Source of the DNA: an uncultured Acetatifactor sp.
Lineage (GTDB): Bacteria; Bacillota; Clostridia; Lachnospirales; Lachnospiraceae
DNA length: 11,362 nucleotides
Assembly: GCA_947644185.1 (NCBI GenBank)
Contig: CANRZC010000046.1
Span: 1 to 11,362 of the forward strand
Direction: 5' to 3'
Notes under the pieces: generated by a model
What the model was told of the DNA's origin: nothing
Databases searched by the model: none
The model's input: only the letters and a program-made list of their open reading frames with translations
Made by a program: the position numbers and the translations under genes
Part shown: piece after piece, positions 7,150 to 11,362 of the stretch
How the letters are laid out: every line of letters starts with the position of its first letter
Numbering within the stretch: the stretch's first letter is position 1

Positions 7150-7758
7150 TCAATGCTTCTTCTCTTCCAATGCGCCTGTTCCGCCCTCCACAACGCCATC
7201 CTGCTTCACCACAGAAAACACGGTCCTGACAAGACATTTTATATCCATGGCAAATCCCATTTTTTCCACATATTCTCCGTCCAGCTTTGCCTTCACGGGA
7301 ATGGGCAGTTCGTCTCGCCCATTGACCTGAGCCCAGCCAGTGAGGCCCGGAAGCACATCATTGGCACCATACTTGTCCCGCTCTGCAATCAGATCAAACT
7401 GGTTCCACAGCGCAGGCCTGGGGCCTACGATTGCCATGTCCCCTTTCAGGATATTGATGATCTGGGGCAGCTCGTCCAGACTGCTCTTTCGCAGGAACTT
7501 GCCCACCTTAGTAATATACTGCTCAGGATTCTCCAAAAGATGCGTGGGCATATCCTTGGGCGTGTCAATCCGCATGGTGCGGAATTTCAGAATATAAAAA
7601 TGGGTCTTGTGGATGCCCACGCGCTTTTGTTTGAAAAGCACAGGTCCTTTGGAATCCAGCTTGATGGCTGCCACCAGTATGAGAAATACTGGTGACAGGA
7701 TAATCATGCCTATGAATGCCAGGATTCTGTCTATGATTTTTTTCGTGGCAGTGTACAT
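7150..7758 (-). CDS. Monotopic phosphoglycosyl transferase (PglC/WcaJ-type undecaprenyl-phosphate sugar transferase)
   Basis: The product is 202 residues, matching the minimal PglC-like catalytic form without the extra membrane domain of WcaJ. An N-terminal hydrophobic helix (about 8-33) contains S22-P23, the break expected for a re-entrant membrane helix. The catalytic Asp-Glu pair is D95-E96 in S-S-L-D-E-L-P-Q. V-G-P-R-P at 111-115 and L-T-G-W-A-Q-V-N-G-R-D at 139-149 are family hallmarks. The enzyme moves a phosphosugar from a UDP-sugar to undecaprenyl phosphate and so starts glycan assembly. Standing just before the 4,6-dehydratase and SDR, its substrate is probably the 6-deoxy-HexNAc they make, though other UDP-sugars are possible. 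GAGAGG lies eight bases before the ATG. Confidence 0.95.
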   Translation of the reverse strand: MYTATKKIIDRILAFIGMIILSPVFLILVAAIKLDSKGPVLFKQKRVGIHKTHFYILKFRTMRIDTPKDMPTHLLENPEQYITKVGKFLRKSSLDELPQIINILKGDMAIVGPRPALWNQFDLIAERDKYGANDVLPGLTGWAQVNGRDELPIPVKAKLDGEYVEKMGFAMDIKCLVRTVFSVVKQDGVVEGGTGALEEKKH

Positions 7759-7823
7759 TTTGTATACCTCTCGTACTTATTTGGTCGCATCCATCTCATA
7801 TATTTGGATTCCGCTCTTTCTTC

Positions 7824-7884
7824 CTTTGGCTTACCCTAATGCGTTGTCTTAGGAAAGTTAGAAAGTCCTGGCCGGAAGCCAAAG
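7824..7884. repeat. Second inverted-repeat element, upstream of the PglC-like gene
   Basis: CTTTGGCTT at 7824-7832 and AAGCCAAAG at 7876-7884 are perfect 9-base inverted arms, enclosing a smaller hairpin CCTAA/TTAGG (7835-7839 and 7849-7853). On the plus strand it contains CTTAGGAAAGT (7848-7858) and CCTGGC (7867-7872). The same two blocks appear in the same order, on the opposite strand, in the element at 7039-7144. It lies in the 161-base gap between the lipoprotein and the PglC-like gene. I found no convincing -35/-10 pair and no T-tail in that gap. Confidence 0.55.
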
Positions 7885-7919
7885 AAATGGTAATCTGTTT
7901 TCCAACAAATAAATGTTAT

Positions 7920-8924
7920 CTACACTTCACCCACTTCTCGATAATCCACATCATCATCCGTATTTAATGTAGGACCAGAATCTGCAGGCGGTTCCTGAGT
8001 AGGTGCTGGTGTAGGCTGCGGTTGCTGTACCGGAGGCTGCGGATTCTGAGGAGGCTGGGGTGTAGGCTCAGGTGTGGGCTGGGGCGTAGGTTGGGGAGTG
8101 GATTGTGCTGGCGGTCTTTGTGTCGCCGGCTTTGGCGTTGCAGTCGGCTGTGGTGTGGCAGTCGGTATCGGTTCGCCAGTCTCATCATAAGTAATGGTTG
8201 TAGTCTTATATTCGAAATTCTCACGATTGGTCCACATGTCAAAGGCCTCTCCAGCCCCACCGGTATATTCCGATTTCTTGTACTCTCCCACTATGATTCC
8301 CGCTGCGTAAGTTCCCTGTTCCCTCTGAATATGACCAGACTCGCCGTCAAACTGCCAGATTTCAAATTCCCCCTGGTATTCTCCATCTACTACATTTGTC
8401 TGCAACAGCCATGTAATCCTCCCAGCCTGCTTAAGCACCAAAACCGCGCCATTCTCACCTGGACAGAATACATTGGCATAGGGCTCTCCAGCAATATCGT
8501 ATCCTAACTGCAAAATAAGTAAAACTTCCGTTCCCTTCTGTAAAAAGTAACTTCTACTTCCCTCGTAAATCCCCTTGCACATACCATCCAGCCATTCCTC
8601 ATTGCTTATCATATGGATTCCTTCACCCATATACTCTGGAATTTCTAGGTTCTGCTGTAAAGTCGTCATAGCTTCCAACACCACGGCTTCCTCCTCAGCG
8701 GAAAGCGCTCCTGTCTGATACTGCAGCACTGACTCAGGCTCTACTACCTCCGGCTCCGGCGATAGTGTAGGCTCCGTCAATTCAATGACATCCACTGGCT
8801 CCACCATATTTACGTCACTCTCATCAGCCCCCCCAGTGATATCACTGCCATCTCCGCAGCCTGCCAGTATAGCCAGCGGCAGCAAGCAAGCTCCTAATAT
8901 ATATCTCCATTTCTTATTCATCAT
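7920..8924 (-). CDS. Lipoprotein with Pro/Thr/Gln-rich C-terminal tail, function unknown
   Basis: The product is 334 residues. A basic start, hydrophobic stretch and L-A-G-C lipobox (C23) predict lipid anchoring on the outer membrane face. An acidic linker leads to a presumed folded region (about 75-245) that I cannot assign. It includes D-G-E-Y-Q-G-E-F and G-T-Y-A-A-G-I-I-V-G-E-Y, faintly like MORN-type G-x-Y-x-G repeats. Residues 253-317 are built of T-P-Q-P and T-P-E-P units, and the protein ends in an acidic T-D-D-D-V-D. The ATG at 8922-8924 is chosen because AAGG lies seven bases upstream; an ATG at 8928-8930 is only one base from that site. It follows the autolysin stop by 29 bases, so they are probably co-transcribed. 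A run of seven G (coding strand) lies at 8828-8834. Confidence 0.8.
   Translation of the reverse strand: MMNKKWRYILGACLLPLAILAGCGDGSDITGGADESDVNMVEPVDVIELTEPTLSPEPEVVEPESVLQYQTGALSAEEEAVVLEAMTTLQQNLEIPEYMGEGIHMISNEEWLDGMCKGIYEGSRSYFLQKGTEVLLILQLGYDIAGEPYANVFCPGENGAVLVLKQAGRITWLLQTNVVDGEYQGEFEIWQFDGESGHIQREQGTYAAGIIVGEYKKSEYTGGAGEAFDMWTNRENFEYKTTTITYDETGEPIPTATPQPTATPKPATQRPPAQSTPQPTPQPTPEPTPQPPQNPQPPVQQPQPTPAPTQEPPADSGPTLNTDDDVDYREVGEV
7974..8168 (-). repeat. Proline-rich repeat-coding tract of the lipoprotein
   Basis: This stretch encodes about 65 residues dominated by Pro, Thr and Gln in T-P-Q-P-like units. At DNA level the plus strand shows repeated GGCTG, GTGTAGGCT and TGGGG blocks. Such degenerate tandem coding repeats can change length by recombination or slippage. 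Confidence 0.7.
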
Positions 8925-8931
8925 TATCATA

Positions 8932-8935
8932 CCTT
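8932..8935 (-). promoter_or_regulatory. Ribosome binding site deciding the lipoprotein start
   Basis: The minus strand reads AGAAAGGT here. AAGG is seven bases before the ATG at 8922-8924, ten before the next ATG at 8919-8921, and only one base before the ATG at 8928-8930. The site therefore favours 8924 as the start. Confidence 0.6.
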
Positions 8936-8953
8936 TCTATAAAATAACTAGCT

Positions 8954-11308
8954 TCATTGTGCATCCGCATCAGTTATTATCTTCTCCAAAAAAGCATATG
9001 CCTCAGAACCTGGTGGGCAGTTTCCACTTTCCAATAAAATCTTCGCCAGTTCATACATACTTTTCGCCCTTGGTGGCCCATAAATGATTACCTGTCTACC
9101 ATTCTTTTCCAACACCGCATAGCCCCGGAAAGCAAATTCCGTCTTATACTCTTCTACTGGAATACCCACCAGCACCGCCGTAAAGCGATACCGCCCTTCC
9201 ACTAATTCAAATGCTACATCTTTTTTATTTCCATTGCTATCTATCCCATAGGACATATTTCCAGCAACTTTTGCCCCACCCTTTATCATGGGATATTGGC
9301 TCATGTTAGCATTGTTCATAATCAGTGTGCCATATTCCTTTAGCACATATCCATTTACACCTGTCCTTATAAGCTGCGAACGCAGTTCCTTGGAAATTCC
9401 TGTTTTTATTCGAATCCCCGTTTTTCCCTTAATACGGATAGCAAATCCATTATACGTCAACAAATCCTGCAGCCCCGGCTCCGGCGTAGCCGTATACACC
9501 GTTCCATTATACGCCAGACTCCAGACATACATCCCTCTAGGAACTCCTGACGCATCATACTGATACATAACTGCTGTCTTCGCATTCCCATCTGGCGCCT
9601 TGACAATCAGGCTCCCATTCCGCAGCTCTCCCTGATAAGCCACACCGTCCAGCCACATAACGCTGTCCCCATAGCCCTCGGGCAGCGAAAGTACCACTTC
9701 AGTGGAAACAGTGGGCGCTGCACAGGGCTGCGCCGGCATATTCTCAAAGACAGGGATCTTGAACACAAAAGTATTATTCAAGGCACCTGCTTTCTCATAA
9801 AGCTTCTTGATGCTCTGGCCTTCCGTGGTAGGCGCCATAATATTCTGCATATACTGATGGCTATAGGTGGCAAATGCGTTTGGCGTTCCCGGAGGATTTA
9901 CATTGAATTTCTGTAAATACAAGGTGTCCTGGGCCCGTTTGATATAATCCGCGGATATAAAATCCGCTCCTCCGCGGATAGACTTATCCGCATCGCTCCA
10001 TCCCTGTTTCCTGGCATGCTCCAGGCCTCTGGCATAAATCTCTTCTGGTGTGGTGCCGGAAGCCTTTATATTGAAATAATTATAATACCCTTCATAGCCC
10101 GGATAGGTCCCCGAAATTAATGGGGAAGTTCCCTGGCCCTGCTCCTGGTACACTCTGGCCGCCAGATGGAAGGGGCTCACCTTCCGTCCCTCTTCGCTGC
10201 CAATTTCCCAGAATAGCTGCCCATAGGTCTTCTGGGTTCCCGGCGCAGTCTTTCCCCCGGCGTCAGTCATGAAAGTATTTCTCAGAAAGCTTGTCACTGC
10301 CTCCTGGGTGTGATAGGTCTCATTGTAGGTTAGCTGCTCGAACTGGAAAATAGCATTTTCTGTCAGGCTGTTTCTGGGATCCATATACAGCTCCAGCGCT
10401 GCCCTGGAGGCATAATACCAGTCCCCCTTGTCATAAAGCCCGTTCTTTGTCCACTCTGGGCAGCTTTTGTGTATCAGACTCTTTGCATCCTGAAGTTCCA
10501 TGTCTATGGTCCTGTTCCAGTCCAGGGTGGTATTCATTTTCGCAAAGGTCCAATTGGGATGTAACTTCTTCAATTCCAGCAGAGCAGGCTGATAGCTCTC
10601 TGGAAACTGCTGGATATCCGCATAAGTGCCGTCGCTGCCAATGGTGTAAGTGGCAGCATTCATGCCAAAGGTCTCCTCCCAGGTAAGAAACCGCTCATCC
10701 GAACAGGCCAGATAAGTCCTGGGCACGTAGCCGTATACCTCCTGCCCCTGGTAGTACAGCTTCACAGAATGCCATACTTCCATATTCTCATCCACAGCCA
10801 GGTCCAGAATATTCACAGTCTGGCCGCTGAGCACAGTCACTACCGTATCGCTGTCATAAGAGGGCGATAGGCGCACTGGGTACGTATCACTTAAATATAC
10901 CAGTGCCATAATCTCTCGCTCTGCGGCAATCTGGGCTAACGCCTCTCCTGCCATCTGGATCCACTCTGCCGTCTCTTCGTCCATGTCGCCGGAGATATTG
11001 GGCACATCCTCCGACAGCTCCTCCACATTCTGGGAACCTTCGGGCGCTATCTCTGGATTTTCTGGGGTCTCCTCATCTGTCAGATCAGCGGTGGGCACAT
11101 CTTGTTCCTCAAGCTCCTCCCCCTGCTGATCAGGCTCTGTCTCTGATCTGTCTGGGGTCTCCTGTTCCACCTGCTCAACGGTATGGGAAATCTCCTTTTG
11201 TCCAGATATCTCCGCAGCCTGTGCCGGCTCTACAGGCCACCAGACACTGGTACATAGTAAAGCAGCTATCATTCCGATTCTGCCTATGTAGCTTACGTAT
11301 TTTTTCAA
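8954..11308 (-). CDS. Secreted SH3-domain glucosaminidase-like autolysin, TTG start
   Basis: The product is 784 residues. A signal peptide (about 1-32, ending A-Q-A-A) is followed by an acidic linker (about 33-130), a bacterial SH3 domain (about 133-205) and a glucosaminidase-like domain (about 235-475) of the endo-beta-N-acetylglucosaminidase type (GH73-like). H-L-A-A-R-V-Y-Q-E-Q-G (381-391) contains the likely catalytic Glu (E389), followed by I-S-G-T-Y-P-G-Y-E-G-Y-Y-N at 398-410. It should cut the peptidoglycan glycan chain. The C-terminal 250 residues form an unassigned beta-rich region. The start is TTG: AGGAG stands five bases upstream, the signal peptide begins there, and no ATG or GTG lies between it and the in-frame upstream TAA. 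It heads the minus-strand array. Confidence 0.88.
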   Translation of the reverse strand: MKKYVSYIGRIGMIAALLCTSVWWPVEPAQAAEISGQKEISHTVEQVEQETPDRSETEPDQQGEELEEQDVPTADLTDEETPENPEIAPEGSQNVEELSEDVPNISGDMDEETAEWIQMAGEALAQIAAEREIMALVYLSDTYPVRLSPSYDSDTVVTVLSGQTVNILDLAVDENMEVWHSVKLYYQGQEVYGYVPRTYLACSDERFLTWEETFGMNAATYTIGSDGTYADIQQFPESYQPALLELKKLHPNWTFAKMNTTLDWNRTIDMELQDAKSLIHKSCPEWTKNGLYDKGDWYYASRAALELYMDPRNSLTENAIFQFEQLTYNETYHTQEAVTSFLRNTFMTDAGGKTAPGTQKTYGQLFWEIGSEEGRKVSPFHLAARVYQEQGQGTSPLISGTYPGYEGYYNYFNIKASGTTPEEIYARGLEHARKQGWSDADKSIRGGADFISADYIKRAQDTLYLQKFNVNPPGTPNAFATYSHQYMQNIMAPTTEGQSIKKLYEKAGALNNTFVFKIPVFENMPAQPCAAPTVSTEVVLSLPEGYGDSVMWLDGVAYQGELRNGSLIVKAPDGNAKTAVMYQYDASGVPRGMYVWSLAYNGTVYTATPEPGLQDLLTYNGFAIRIKGKTGIRIKTGISKELRSQLIRTGVNGYVLKEYGTLIMNNANMSQYPMIKGGAKVAGNMSYGIDSNGNKKDVAFELVEGRYRFTAVLVGIPVEEYKTEFAFRGYAVLEKNGRQVIIYGPPRAKSMYELAKILLESGNCPPGSEAYAFLEKIITDADAQ

Positions 11309-11313
11309 TCTAA

Positions 11314-11318
11314 CTCCT
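11314..11318 (-). promoter_or_regulatory. Ribosome binding site supporting the TTG start of the autolysin
   Basis: AGGAG on the minus strand is five bases before TTG at 11306-11308. Slightly upstream, GGTCC (11323-11327) and GGACC (11335-11339) form a short inverted repeat of unknown meaning. No promoter could be recognised in the remaining bases to the window edge. Confidence 0.7.
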
Positions 11319-11362
11319 ATCTGGTCCCGTCTAAGGACCTGTGTCTCACATTACATCAGTGG

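Noticed and set aside
7153..7695. Plus-strand open frame of 180 codons
   Set aside because: It lies wholly antisense to the PglC-like gene, whose motifs are complete; no domain is visible in the plus frame.
7759..7919. Promoter for the PglC-like gene
   Set aside because: Some AT-rich hexamers occur (for example TATATG) but no convincing -35/-10 pair with normal spacing, so none is listed.
8022..8507. Plus-strand open frame with an Arg/Leu/Gly-rich start
   Set aside because: The repeated Arg-Leu pattern is the antisense image of the proline-rich tract of the lipoprotein.

Overview
The window looks like part of a surface-glycan locus from a low-to-mid GC Firmicute, most likely a Lachnospiraceae-type gut anaerobe. 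Reasons: strong AGGAGG-like ribosome sites, a TTG start, a Gram-positive autolysin with an SH3 domain and an LAGC lipoprotein. I assign the family by general resemblance only and do not claim a species.

Layout. Two plus-strand genes enter from the left: the C-terminal part of an MBOAT membrane O-acyltransferase (cut by the window edge) and a GtrA-family membrane protein. They converge on a long minus-strand array, and the 83-base gap between the two sets is largely filled by a 12-bp tandem repeat. In transcription order (right to left) the minus array runs: secreted SH3/glucosaminidase autolysin (TTG start), lipoprotein with a Pro/Thr/Gln-rich C-terminal tail, PglC-like phosphoglycosyl transferase, membrane-anchored UDP-HexNAc 4,6-dehydratase (WbpM/CapD/PglF type), extended SDR epimerase/4-ketoreductase, GT2, GT4, GT2. 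All spacings are short enough for one roughly 10-kb transcription unit, although two gaps (131 and 161 bases, before the dehydratase and before the PglC-like gene) carry inverted-repeat elements.

How the genes may work together. The dehydratase and the SDR probably make a UDP-6-deoxy-HexNAc (QuiNAc or FucNAc type). The PglC-like enzyme would load it on undecaprenyl phosphate, and the three glycosyltransferases would extend it on the cytoplasmic face. No flippase, polymerase, ligase or aminotransferase is present here, so the later steps must be encoded elsewhere. The MBOAT and GtrA proteins suggest O-acylation and lipid-linked sugar movement for the same or a neighbouring glycan. The autolysin and lipoprotein at the head of the array may couple peptidoglycan remodelling to glycan display.

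The least ordinary DNA is intergenic. The leader of the dehydratase gene can fold into a long nested hairpin with a competing alternative pairing. It shares two blocks (GCCAGG and ACTTTCCTAAG) with a second inverted-repeat element upstream of the PglC-like gene, in the opposite orientation. No tRNA, rRNA, CRISPR array, insertion sequence or canonical T-tailed terminator was seen, and no gene-free stretch exceeds 300 bases.
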